From Pseudomonas iridis (lineage in GTDB: Bacteria; Pseudomonadota; Gammaproteobacteria; Pseudomonadales; Pseudomonadaceae): DNA of 64,000 nucleotides. Below are positions 26,993-35,396 of this stretch, piece by piece. The stretch lies in contig NZ_JACXXO010000003.1 of assembly GCF_017980685.1 (NCBI RefSeq), forward strand, positions 124,001 through 188,000, in the 5' to 3' direction. Numbering within the stretch: position 1 is the first letter of the stretch; every line of letters begins with the position of its first letter. Position numbers and translations under genes: made by a program. The notes below the pieces were generated by a model, which ran no database searches, was not told where the DNA came from, and was given only the letters and a program-made list of their open reading frames with translations.

Positions 26993-28192
26993 ATGAAACC
27001 TCATTCACTCAACAACAGCGTGATACTGCTCTTTGCCGTTGCCTGTGGTCTGGCCGTGGGCAATGTGTATTACGCGCAACCGCTGCTCGACGCGATGGCC
27101 GAAGCGTTTGCCATGTCGCCGGCAACCATTGGCATCGTGATTACCCTGACTCAGGTCGGTTACGGCGTCGGCCTGGTATTGCTCGTGCCACTTGGCGATT
27201 TGCTCAACCGACGACGATTGATCGTCGCGCAGACGCTGCTATCGGCCGCGGCGTTACTGATGATCGCGCTGGCACCCAGCAGCCTGTGGCTATTGATCGG
27301 CATGACCTTGACCGGTCTGCTCGCCGTGGTGACGCAAGTATTAGTGGCTTACGCAGCGACGCTGGCGATCCCGGCACAACGCGGGCGCGTGGTTGGCGTG
27401 GTCACCAGCGGCATCGTGGTCGGCATCTTGCTGGCGCGCACGGTCGCAGGCGCCATGGCCGATCTGGCTGGATGGCGGGCAATTTATCTGCTGTCGGCGG
27501 GGCTGACGTTGTTGATCGCTTTACTGCTGTTTCACGTGCTGCCCAAAAAAGAACGTCCGCAGCCGACGACAACCTATCGTGCATTGATCATCTCGGTTTT
27601 TGGTTTGTTCAGGGAAGAGCCCGTTCTGCGTCAGCGCGCAATGCTCGCCCTGCTGACCTTCGCCAGCGCCATGGTGCTGTGGACGCCGATGGTCCTACCG
27701 CTAGCCGCCCCGCCGCTGTCACTTTCCCACAGCGAAATCGGCTTGTTCGGACTTGCCGGGGCCGCAGGCGCGCTGGCCGCCGCCCGCGCCGGTCACTTGG
27801 CTGATCGAGGTCTCGGCCAGTGGGTCAGTGGGTTATCGCTATTGTTGATGCTCGGCTCGTGGCTGCCGATCGCCCTCACCCAATCCTCGCTGTGGGCGTT
27901 GCTACTCGGCGTAGTCACCCTGGATCTGGGCTTACAAGCCGTGCACGTCACCAGCCAAAGCATGATCTACAGCGTGCGCCCGGAAGCACAAAGCCGCCTC
28001 ACCGCCGGTTACATGTTGTTCTATTCGATCGGCAGCGCGCTGGGTTCGATCGGCTCTACCGCCATGTATGCGTGGGCCGGATGGATCGGCGTGTGCTGGC
28101 TGGGCGCGGGCATCAATGCCCTGGCGTTGGCGTACTGGTACCTGACGCTGAGAAGCGGCGCATCTTCACAATGCGCCGCTCAGGCAGGCTAA
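26993..28192 (+). CDS. MFS transporter, drug:H+ antiporter type
   Basis: This 399-residue inner membrane protein has twelve predicted membrane segments and the MFS loop motif GDLLNRRRLI near 70. The N-terminal segment GLAVGNVYYAQPLLDAMA is typical of the YnfM/AraJ-like exporter group. The ATG at 26993 is preceded by AAAAGGAAG. The last four bases overlap the stop of the cytochrome b561 gene on the other strand, so the two genes converge tail to tail. The substrate is not evident. Confidence 0.87.
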   Translation: MKPHSLNNSVILLFAVACGLAVGNVYYAQPLLDAMAEAFAMSPATIGIVITLTQVGYGVGLVLLVPLGDLLNRRRLIVAQTLLSAAALLMIALAPSSLWLLIGMTLTGLLAVVTQVLVAYAATLAIPAQRGRVVGVVTSGIVVGILLARTVAGAMADLAGWRAIYLLSAGLTLLIALLLFHVLPKKERPQPTTTYRALIISVFGLFREEPVLRQRAMLALLTFASAMVLWTPMVLPLAAPPLSLSHSEIGLFGLAGAAGALAAARAGHLADRGLGQWVSGLSLLLMLGSWLPIALTQSSLWALLLGVVTLDLGLQAVHVTSQSMIYSVRPEAQSRLTAGYMLFYSIGSALGSIGSTAMYAWAGWIGVCWLGAGINALALAYWYLTLRSGASSQCAAQAG

Positions 28193-28734
28193 CGGCGATC
28201 ACGCCCGCGCAACATGCTGTCGAGTACCTCGTCGCGGCGCACCCAGCCATGGAACAGCGCCGCCGCCAGGTGCAGCAGCACCGTCAGGAACAACAGATAC
28301 GCCAGATACCCATGGGCCTTGCGCAGCAACGCAAACAACTGCGCATCGGCCGGCACAATTGACGGTAACAGCAGCGAGCTGCTGAGCATCACCGGTTCGC
28401 CCGACGCACTGATCATCGCCCATCCGAGCAACGGCAACACCAGCATCAGCGCATACAGCAATACATGCGAAGCCTTGGCCGCCATCACTTGCCAGTTCGG
28501 CAAATCGGCGGGCAGCGGCGGTTGCCGAGTGGAAAACCGCACAAGAAGACGCACGATCACCAGCGCCAGAATCGCAATACCCAATGGCTTGTGCAGATGG
28601 ATCAGCCATTCATGCCGCTCGGAAACCGAGGTGACCATGCCGGCGCCAATAAACAGCATGGCGATGATCATCAGCGCCATCAGCCAATGCAGCAGCCGCG
28701 CCAGCAGCGCGAAATGAGTCGGTTGAGCGCTCAT
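28189..28734 (-). CDS. Cytochrome b561 family protein
   Basis: This 181-residue inner membrane di-haem cytochrome has four membrane segments and histidines placed as haem ligands: LARLLHWLMAL near 15, HLHKPLGIAILALVIVR near 47, and KAHGYLAYLLFLTVLLHLAAALFHGWV near 140-165. Such proteins pass electrons between the quinone pool and a partner. Its start overlaps the catalase stop (ATGA), so it is coupled to that gene and may supply electrons to the periplasmic catalase-peroxidase. It would be transcribed from the sigma-ECF promoter at 29879-29904. Confidence 0.88.
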   Translation of the reverse strand: MSAQPTHFALLARLLHWLMALMIIAMLFIGAGMVTSVSERHEWLIHLHKPLGIAILALVIVRLLVRFSTRQPPLPADLPNWQVMAAKASHVLLYALMLVLPLLGWAMISASGEPVMLSSSLLLPSIVPADAQLFALLRKAHGYLAYLLFLTVLLHLAAALFHGWVRRDEVLDSMLRGRDRR

Positions 28735-29837
28735 GGACGAGCCTCCTGTTTGGCGGCGGGCAACTGGCTGACTTCGCTGGTGCGTCGCAGGTAGGAATCG
28801 GCGTAACCGGCGGAGCGAGCCGCAAGCAACGGATCGTCGGAACCTTGAATCCCGGCCGGCAGCACCAGCGGATCGTAGTTGATGTCGCGGCACTCGCCGC
28901 TCAGTTGCGGTTGGGTTCGCTCCAGCACCAAGGTGCCGGCGTTCAGAACCTTGCGCCCCTCTGGCCAGGCTTTGCTGGCGTCGTTCACCGGGTCATCGGC
29001 ATTGGCCAAGGTAATGTTCAACTGAAAACGCAACGGTGCGGACGCCAATCGTTGCACCAGGTCTTTCTCCAGAAAATCGCCCCCCTCAGGCGCAGTGGCA
29101 CCCGCAGTGTCCTGCGCCAAAGGTTTCATGCTCCAGCGCACGGCCTGTTTTTTGCCACTGGCGTCCACCAGATAGAACGCGTTGACGCTGTTATACGTTT
29201 CAGTGGCGTAACTGGCGGATGGCTTGGCGGTCTTCACCCACGTCAGAAACGGCACGGCTTCCGGGTGCGCTGCAAAAAAGGCTGGCACCTTGGTCGGATC
29301 CGGTTTGCCAGTGGCCGGATCCGGCGATTGCGCCTGCTGCAACTGATAGAACGCCTCAGGCGTGCCGACCGGGAACACCGGCATGCTGTTCATCCCGGTG
29401 CGCCATTGCTGACCATTGGCCTGAGTGAATCGTAGCGCCAGGCTGCGGATCGGCACGCTGCTGTCCGGTGCATAAGGATTGCCCGCCGGCAGCGCGAAAC
29501 GCCCGACCACTGGCGTGCGCGGATCGTTGAACACCTGCGCGGTGGAGAACACTCGCGCCTCGCCACTGCTCTCAAAATGCCCGATCACGCACACGCCTTT
29601 GGCGTGATTACGGCGAAACCCGGGATGCACGCCGTTGTTCTTCTCCAGCACATCGACCAGCGCTTTGGGCGTCAGACGTTGTGGGTCAAAGGTGCCATTA
29701 ACGTAGGCAAAAGCCCCGGCCACGGCGGCGACTACCACGGCAATGGCGCCAAGACGCAATACCAGGTTCGCGGCACTCAATGGCGGGCGTTGCGGCCCGC
29801 CGGGTGGTGCCGCGTTGGGTGAGCTGCGATCAACCAT
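28731..29837 (-). CDS. Periplasmic catalase-family peroxidase (SrpA-like)
   Basis: This 368-residue protein has an N-terminal membrane anchor or uncleaved signal (about 23-45) and a reduced catalase fold. The haem-site histidine lies in HPGFRRNHAKGVCVIGHF near 80, and FYQLQQAQSPDP and PEAVPFLTWVKTAKPSASYA near 165-210 match the catalase-related peroxidase group. Short enzymes of this group use organic donors or b-type cytochromes and remove H2O2. The ATG at 29837 has GGAG 6 bases upstream. It is coupled to the b561 gene, and its promoter matches that of the ECF sigma gene 4 kb away. Confidence 0.87.
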   Translation of the reverse strand: MVDRSSPNAAPPGGPQRPPLSAANLVLRLGAIAVVVAAVAGAFAYVNGTFDPQRLTPKALVDVLEKNNGVHPGFRRNHAKGVCVIGHFESSGEARVFSTAQVFNDPRTPVVGRFALPAGNPYAPDSSVPIRSLALRFTQANGQQWRTGMNSMPVFPVGTPEAFYQLQQAQSPDPATGKPDPTKVPAFFAAHPEAVPFLTWVKTAKPSASYATETYNSVNAFYLVDASGKKQAVRWSMKPLAQDTAGATAPEGGDFLEKDLVQRLASAPLRFQLNITLANADDPVNDASKAWPEGRKVLNAGTLVLERTQPQLSGECRDINYDPLVLPAGIQGSDDPLLAARSAGYADSYLRRTSEVSQLPAAKQEARP

Positions 29838-29878
29838 GAAAGACTCCAGGGCCATCGGCCATAGGGAAAGGTGCTATG

Positions 29879-29904
29879 AGACGCACGCCTCGTAGGATTA
29901 TTCC
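29879..29904 (-). promoter_or_regulatory. ECF-sigma promoter of the catalase-b561 operon
   Basis: Read on the minus strand, GGAATAA (29904-29898) is followed after exactly 14 bases by CGTCT (29883-29879). The same elements with the same spacing lie before the ECF sigma gene at 33888-33913. Both sit about 40 bases before a start codon. Confidence 0.72.
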
Positions 29905-29957
29905 CTTTGAACTGTAGTTTCTTTCAGGTCACTGCGTTTGCTGATGCGTTGAGCAGG

Positions 29958-30722
29958 TTAAATCTGCTCAAAACGTGGCGTGCGCTTCTCCAAAAATGCC
30001 TGCATGCCTTCTTTTTGCCCCGGTGTGGCGAACAAGCCGTGAAACACTCGACGCTCGAACAGGATGCCTTCGCGCAGCCCGACTTCCTGAGCGCGATCCA
30101 CTGCTTCACGCGCGGCCAATGTCGCCGTTCGTGGAAACCCGGCAATCTGCTGCGCAACTGCCAGTGCCTGTTCAAGCAAGTCATCGGCGGCTGTCACGCG
30201 CGACACCAATCCCGCCTGCTCGGCCTCCCGAGCACTGATCGAGCGCCCGGTCAGGATCATGTCCATGGCTTTAGCCCGGCCGATCGCACGTGTCAGACGC
30301 TGGGTTCCGCCCATGCCCGGCATGACGCCGAGCGTGATCTCAGGCAACGCAAATTGCGCTGACTCGGCGGCGATGAGCACATCGCACATCATGGCCAACT
30401 CACAGCCGCCGCCATAGGCATACCCCGCCACTGCAGCCACTTTCGGTGTCTTGAACCCGACGAAGGCATCCCAACCGGCGAAGTAGTCCTGCTCAATCAT
30501 TTCCAGACAGGTCTTTGCGTACATTTCCTTGATATCAGCGCCGGCAGCAAAGTACTCATTCGTACCGGTAATAACGAAACAACCGACACCCGGATCATTG
30601 TCCAGGCCTCTCAGGCAATCGAGCAGTTCACTCATCATTTGCTGGCTCAGGGCATTGCGGGCTCGTGGACGATTGAGCCGAATCAGCACAACGCGTCCGA
30701 GTCTTTCGATCGATATGTTCAT
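29958..30722 (-). CDS. Enoyl-CoA hydratase/isomerase (crotonase) family protein
   Basis: This 254-residue crotonase keeps both catalytic glutamates of true hydratases: one in YAYGGGCELAMMCDVLIAAE near 105 and one in FALPEITLGVMPGMGG near 128. The oxyanion segment GTNEYFAAGADIKEM is near 58. The ATG at 30722 has AAGGAAGG 8 bases upstream; another ATG two codons earlier is too close to it. It is the last of three genes in one direction (adenylation enzyme, membrane flavoprotein, crotonase) with a 52-base gap before it. This company suggests action on a CoA or AMP-activated intermediate of that set rather than in general beta-oxidation. Confidence 0.88.
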   Translation of the reverse strand: MNISIERLGRVVLIRLNRPRARNALSQQMMSELLDCLRGLDNDPGVGCFVITGTNEYFAAGADIKEMYAKTCLEMIEQDYFAGWDAFVGFKTPKVAAVAGYAYGGGCELAMMCDVLIAAESAQFALPEITLGVMPGMGGTQRLTRAIGRAKAMDMILTGRSISAREAEQAGLVSRVTAADDLLEQALAVAQQIAGFPRTATLAAREAVDRAQEVGLREGILFERRVFHGLFATPGQKEGMQAFLEKRTPRFEQI

Positions 30723-30774
30723 GTTCATTGCCTTCCTTGGATTAAGTAACACTAAGAAAAATATCGACGCGGTG

Positions 30775-32109
30775 TCAGGAATCCCAAATAGCGCCGTAAG
30801 CAGGGATACCCCTGGCTTCCATTTCCTCGACCACGCGCTCCGTCAATGTCTGATTGGATATGCAAATCACTGCCTCCGCGCCGAACGACTGCACCGCGCA
30901 ATACGCCAGCTTCACCAGGTCGGGTTTGCCTGACACATCGGTGTCCCAGATCAGTGCATCGGGCTGCGCCGCGAGAATTTCGTCCACCAGTGCATCGCCA
31001 TAAGTGGCTCTGGGACTTCGGGTCGACCAGATCAGGCGGATGGGTATCTGTTTGGCCAACAAGTGCGGCAACACCGGGCCAATTCCGCTGCCGGTGGCGA
31101 TATACACCACTGCTTTGAACAACGTCTCAATGTGCGCCACCCCTGCGGTGGTAATGCCTTTGACCCAGACGTGGGTCGGCGCCTGCTCGATGAAATCGCC
31201 CGTCCAGTCACCCGCCCGGGAAATGATCAGTCGGAAACCGTCCTCCCCCGGCGCAGGAATATTGGCGAACGAATGCCATTCCCACAGTGGGTTGCGACTG
31301 ATCGCAGTGGCTGAACCGGCAAACGGTGTGTGGTGATCGAACCGGGCTATCACCGCGTGGGAGGAAAGCGGCACCACACTGACAGGGACTCGGCGCAACC
31401 GCAGCCACGGCAAGGTAATGCTGAATGTCACCAGCAATAGCATCCAGAACGAGCCAGATCGCAAGAGGGCATCCGTCAGCGCAGCCGTGGGATGTTGCTC
31501 CCTGACAAACACCAGTGTCATCGCCCAGAACATCGCGAGCGCGGCCCAACCGGCGAAGCGGTGGGTGCGCTCGAAAGCATTATGAAAACGCGCGCGAATG
31601 ATCGGCAGCGCCATGATCGCCATCAGTAAAAGCAGCACGAGCAAACCGCCGCTCAGCCCGATCAGGGTCAACGAAACGCCGCCCGGGCCTTCAAATTTCA
31701 GCCAGATCATCGAGCCGAACAACAACGCAAACCAAGCAATGGCTGCCATCGCGCCACCGCTGTGCAGACCACCAAAATGGTAGACCTTGGCCAACGACCG
31801 GCGAATCGCCAGCGGCCAGGACGTCGGCGCCCGGGTGGCCAGCCAGAACAAGCCATTGATGACGTACTGCTGCCGAATCAGTATCGCCATCGACAAGTTC
31901 GCGACGACCAACCCGGACAGCGTTTGCAAAGCAACGCCTGAAGTCGACCACCACTGGCCGATGTTCAAACCGTAAACCAGGGCGGCAATGTTGACGGCGA
32001 ACACCAGCAACACCAGACGGTTGTAATGCGAGAACATCGGCAGCGTTCCCAAACGCCGCCACAATGCGCGCCGGGGCGGTAACACGATCGTCGAATCTGT
32101 GCGGCTCAT
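30775..32109 (-). CDS. Membrane flavoprotein resembling the TmpA / ferric reductase family
   Basis: This 444-residue protein has about six membrane helices in the first 230 residues, then an FAD/NAD-binding half. WEWHSFANIPAPGE near 275 corresponds to the HPFS-like flavin motif, and VVYIATGSGIGPVLPHLLA near 335 is the NAD(P)-binding glycine motif. Histidines in the helices (KVYHFGGLHSG near 110, FERTHRFAGW near 180) could hold haem, but the classical paired HxnH pattern is not plain. Fungal TmpA proteins, proposed to make a developmental signal, share this plan and often join an adenylation domain. Here the adenylation gene overlaps its start (ATGA). The reaction is unknown. The ATG at 32109 was chosen because of that overlap. 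Confidence 0.72.
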   Translation of the reverse strand: MSRTDSTIVLPPRRALWRRLGTLPMFSHYNRLVLLVFAVNIAALVYGLNIGQWWSTSGVALQTLSGLVVANLSMAILIRQQYVINGLFWLATRAPTSWPLAIRRSLAKVYHFGGLHSGGAMAAIAWFALLFGSMIWLKFEGPGGVSLTLIGLSGGLLVLLLLMAIMALPIIRARFHNAFERTHRFAGWAALAMFWAMTLVFVREQHPTAALTDALLRSGSFWMLLLVTFSITLPWLRLRRVPVSVVPLSSHAVIARFDHHTPFAGSATAISRNPLWEWHSFANIPAPGEDGFRLIISRAGDWTGDFIEQAPTHVWVKGITTAGVAHIETLFKAVVYIATGSGIGPVLPHLLAKQIPIRLIWSTRSPRATYGDALVDEILAAQPDALIWDTDVSGKPDLVKLAYCAVQSFGAEAVICISNQTLTERVVEEMEARGIPAYGAIWDS

Positions 32110-33701
32110 GCCTGCACCTGCTGCTCGGCGCGAGCATGTTGTACCTGATGCGCCACGGCCCATTGGAGCAACAAACGCTTGTCGACCTTGCCTCGGGATG
32201 TCAGCGGAATATCATCCACAGCGAGAATCAACGATGGCACGCAATAATAAGCCAGGCGCTCTTCGCAACGTTTTCGCGCTACTTCAACGTCTGTGATGGC
32301 GGGATAGACGAAGGCCACCAGATGGCGACTGTCGAGCTTGAGGGTGACCGCGCGCTCACAGCCCGGCGCAGACTCCAGTGCCGCTGACACCGAGTCGAGT
32401 TCCACCCGAAACCCCCTGACCTTGACCTGATCATCGACACGCCCCAGGTGTTCGAGCTCACCGTCCGCCGTCCAGCGTCCCAGATCCCGGGTACGGAACA
32501 TCAAACGTCCCTGACCCAGAAACGGATCGGGCCGATAGCGTTCGTTGGTCAGTTGCGGATTTCCCAGATAACCGGCGGTCACGCAGTCACCGCCCGCCCA
32601 CATTTCTCCCTGCTCGCCCGGAGCGCAAAGCTGTCCGGCGTCGTCGAGTACATAAACGGTGTTGTTGGGCGTTGGCTTGCCGATCGTCAACGCACCCGCG
32701 CCGCGATAGTGCTGCATGGTATCGACGATGGTGGTCTCGGTCGGCCCACAGGCATTATAAAAAGTGCAAAACGCCGCCCAACGATCCGCCAGCGGTTGTG
32801 GGCAGGGCTCGCCAGCCAGAGCGACCACTTTTACCTGACTGCAACGGGCAGGATCGAGCGTAGCGAGTATCGACGGCGTCGCAATCAGCACGTCACAGCG
32901 CTCGGCGGTTTGCGCGATGTCCTTGCCGCGGATCAACAGCGTTGCTCCGTTGGCCAGACAACCCAGCACTTCCCAGGCCGCCATATCAAAAGCGATGTTC
33001 AGGATCTGGCCGACCTTCAGGCCCGGGCGCATACCAAGATTGCCGGGCTCGGTCAGCAAAATATTGCACACATTACGCTGCGTCACGCGAACGCCATTGG
33101 GCAGTCCGGTTGTACCCGAGGTGAACAGGACAAAGCACAGTGAGTCCGGCGATGACGTCGTGCCACACCTATTCAAGTCGTCGCTGGCGACACTCGGCAC
33201 CTGAATGAATTCATCCAGGTGGATGCACTGTTGATCCGTGGTCAGAGGAATCGCCCGCGCCAGTTCGGACAGTGTCAGTACGACCCGAACCTGGGCGACC
33301 GCCATGATATGACTCAGCTGCGCTGCGGGGGTGATGCCGACGTGTTGAGGAATATAGGCCGCCCCGGTTTTCAGCACGGCCAGCATGCCCACCAGCATCG
33401 GGATCGAACGCTCGACAAACAGCGCCACATGATCGCCCGGACCCACACCCTGCTTGAGCAATGTCGTGGCGAGTCGATTGGCCTGGCGGTTCAACTCGCC
33501 GTAAGTGATGGACTGGCCCTGATATTCGGCCGCGATTGCTTCAGGCCGGCCAGCTGCTTGCAGTTCGATTGCGCGATGGATCAACGTAGCGTCAGGCTGG
33601 ACGCTCGGACCGCAGCCGAAGCGTTGCCATGGGTTGGACTCGACGAACGGATTCGGCTCCGCGTTCGATGTCGACCGGTTATTCATCGCAAATGCTTGCA
33701 T
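32106..33701 (-). CDS. Stand-alone NRPS-like adenylation enzyme (AMP-dependent ligase)
   Basis: This 531-residue protein is a single adenylation domain. The core motifs are in order: LKTGAAYIPQ near 105, FTSGTTGLPNG near 190, FDMAAWEVL near 233, ACGPTETTIVD near 310, TRDLGRWTADGELEHLGRVD near 405, and TSRGKVDKRLL near 505 with the adenylation Lys. The Asp in FDMAAWE corresponds to Asp235 of GrsA, which binds an alpha-amino group, so an amino acid substrate is plausible. There is no carrier-protein, condensation or reductase domain after the ligase. It overlaps the membrane flavoprotein gene by four bases. The ATG at 33701 has AGGGA 7 bases upstream. Confidence 0.84.
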   Translation of the reverse strand: MQAFAMNNRSTSNAEPNPFVESNPWQRFGCGPSVQPDATLIHRAIELQAAGRPEAIAAEYQGQSITYGELNRQANRLATTLLKQGVGPGDHVALFVERSIPMLVGMLAVLKTGAAYIPQHVGITPAAQLSHIMAVAQVRVVLTLSELARAIPLTTDQQCIHLDEFIQVPSVASDDLNRCGTTSSPDSLCFVLFTSGTTGLPNGVRVTQRNVCNILLTEPGNLGMRPGLKVGQILNIAFDMAAWEVLGCLANGATLLIRGKDIAQTAERCDVLIATPSILATLDPARCSQVKVVALAGEPCPQPLADRWAAFCTFYNACGPTETTIVDTMQHYRGAGALTIGKPTPNNTVYVLDDAGQLCAPGEQGEMWAGGDCVTAGYLGNPQLTNERYRPDPFLGQGRLMFRTRDLGRWTADGELEHLGRVDDQVKVRGFRVELDSVSAALESAPGCERAVTLKLDSRHLVAFVYPAITDVEVARKRCEERLAYYCVPSLILAVDDIPLTSRGKVDKRLLLQWAVAHQVQHARAEQQVQA

Positions 33702-33887
33702 GGGATTTCCCTTTCCTTTTCTCAACGATTTATGTTTTCACGTTCGGCTCCGCATCCTTGGGTTGCGCCGATAGCCAACGTGATTGACAAATGGGTTGAG
33801 CAGGGAAAGTTGAATCCATTACACGGCTTACAAATCGCAGCGAACTATCCTACGAAGAAGGGAGAAAAAATTTTCAAACCGGCGGAT

Positions 33888-33913
33888 GGAATAACCATCC
33901 TTGAGGGACGTCT
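33888..33913 (+). promoter_or_regulatory. Autoregulated ECF-sigma promoter
   Basis: GGAATAA (33888-33894), 14 bases, then CGTCT (33909-33913), 42 bases before the sigma gene start. It equals the promoter of the catalase operon at 29879-29904 in both elements and spacing, while the spacer sequences differ. Confidence 0.75.
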
Positions 33914-33955
33914 TTCTTCTCAACATCGCCTTTCGGCAAAGAGCAGCCCCTCGCC

Positions 33956-34462
33956 ATGAACGAGCTAGACGAACAACTGCGTGAACTGATCCCCAGGCTA
34001 CGGCGCTTCGCCGTTTCGTTGACGCGCAACAGCAGCAGCGCCGACGATCTGGTGCAGGCGTGCCTTGAGCGGGCCCTGTCGAGTTGGGGCGGCAAGCGCG
34101 CTGACGGTGATCTGCGGGCCTGGCTGTTTTCGATCCTCTACCGGCAGTTTCTCGATGCCCATCGCCGCTCGCGCCGTCACGCGCGGATGCTCGAGTTTTT
34201 CACCGGTCGCGACGATGCCGAACCGTCGACCGAGCGCACCGTGATCGCCCAATCGACCCTGCAAGCGTTCGACCGCCTGCCCAGCGAACAGCGGGCGCTG
34301 CTGCTGATGGTCTCGGTTGAGGGCCTTTCCTATAAAGAGGTCGCCGAGATTCTCGACACCCCGATCGGCACCGTGATGTCGCGCCTGTCCCGCGCCCGCC
34401 AGGCTTTGCGCCAACTCAGCGACGGCGAAATCATCAGCCCTTCTTTGCGGATACTCAAATGA
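33956..34462 (+). CDS. ECF-family RNA polymerase sigma factor
   Basis: This 168-residue sigma factor contains region 2 (SADDLVQACLERALSSWGGK about 23-42, with DLRAWLFSILYRQFLD for promoter melting) and region 4 (LPSEQRALLLMVSVEGLSYKEVAEILDTPIGTVMSRLSRAR about 103-145). No C-terminal extension is present. The anti-sigma gene overlaps its stop (ATGA). The upstream promoter matches that of the catalase-b561 operon, so the factor probably controls itself and the peroxidase set, perhaps in answer to peroxide or singlet oxygen. Exact ECF group not assigned; a link of catalase and b561 genes with one ECF group (ECF26) is known to me, but membership is unverified. Confidence 0.9.
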   Translation: MNELDEQLRELIPRLRRFAVSLTRNSSSADDLVQACLERALSSWGGKRADGDLRAWLFSILYRQFLDAHRRSRRHARMLEFFTGRDDAEPSTERTVIAQSTLQAFDRLPSEQRALLLMVSVEGLSYKEVAEILDTPIGTVMSRLSRARQALRQLSDGEIISPSLRILK

Positions 34463-35214
34463 TCAGCATGCCTCCCAGCGAGCGTGACCTGCACGCCTAC
34501 GTCGATCACCAACTCAGCGACGCCGACCGGCGCGTGCTGGAAACCTGGCTGGCCAGCCATCCGGACGAAGCCGCACAGGTTCGTGGCTGGCAACAGGACG
34601 CCCAGCAACTGCGTGCGGCACTGAGCGGCGCATTGCAGCAACCGGCCAATCCGGCACTTGATCCGGCGATGATTCGTCTGCGCCGCCAGCGTCAGTCGCG
34701 CCGCCATCTGGCCAGCGCGGCGGTGCTACTGATCGCGGTGAGCGTCGGTGGTTTCAGCGGTTGGCAGGCACGGGAAATGACCCTCGTGCGAGCCTCCGCG
34801 TTACCAATGACCGACGCCCTGCTGGCCTATCGGTTGATTGCCCAGCAAGGCATGCTGCCCGCGGATTACAAGGTCGATGGTGCTGGCGACATGCAGCGCT
34901 GGCTTGATCGTTATTTCACTCAGGTCAGTCGCTTGCCAGATTTGACGGCGGCGGGGTTTGAGCCCGTCAGCGGGCGCTTGCTGAGTACCGATGAAGGGCC
35001 GGCGGCGATGGTGATGTATGAAGATGCGAGTGGGCACAAGGTCAGTTTTTATGTGCGACCGCCTGGGCCAAAAAACACCTTCTTGCCCAGAGGCAGTCGT
35101 AGTGATGGGGATTTGCAGGCGGACTACTGGTCAGGCGGTGGTTACAACTATGCGATGGTCAGCCCGGTTGATACGCCGGCCGCGCCACTGCTCAAGCAAT
35201 CGCTGCAATTCTGA
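34459..35214 (+). CDS. Membrane anti-sigma factor
   Basis: This 251-residue protein has a cytoplasmic anti-sigma part (ERDLHAYVDHQLSDADRRVL near 7-27), one membrane helix (about 93-110) and a periplasmic domain of about 140 residues. It overlaps the sigma gene by four bases, which is the normal way of keeping the two in balance. The zinc-binding HxxxCxxC motif of ZAS anti-sigma factors is absent, so sensing is not by a zinc-thiol switch and more likely goes through the periplasmic part. Confidence 0.87.
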   Translation: MISMPPSERDLHAYVDHQLSDADRRVLETWLASHPDEAAQVRGWQQDAQQLRAALSGALQQPANPALDPAMIRLRRQRQSRRHLASAAVLLIAVSVGGFSGWQAREMTLVRASALPMTDALLAYRLIAQQGMLPADYKVDGAGDMQRWLDRYFTQVSRLPDLTAAGFEPVSGRLLSTDEGPAAMVMYEDASGHKVSFYVRPPGPKNTFLPRGSRSDGDLQADYWSGGGYNYAMVSPVDTPAAPLLKQSLQF

Positions 35215-35396
35215 AAATCAACGCAGGACCGGAGGGTACAAAACCCAGCTCCACCTTGCCAGCCGTGTAGCGAACCTCACCAACGGCGCCGTGCAAAATG
35301 CCATCGACGCGCACGGTAGCAGGCCAGCGGCGCGCCCGGTTAAACTACGCCGCGGCGCTCCTGGGCGCCGGTTCGCTGAACACGGAGTAAACCAAA

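Noticed and set aside
33702-33955. ECF-type promoter for the adenylation gene
   Set aside because: I looked on the minus strand for GGAATAA-N14-CGTCT and found none; only the plus-strand copy for the sigma gene is there.
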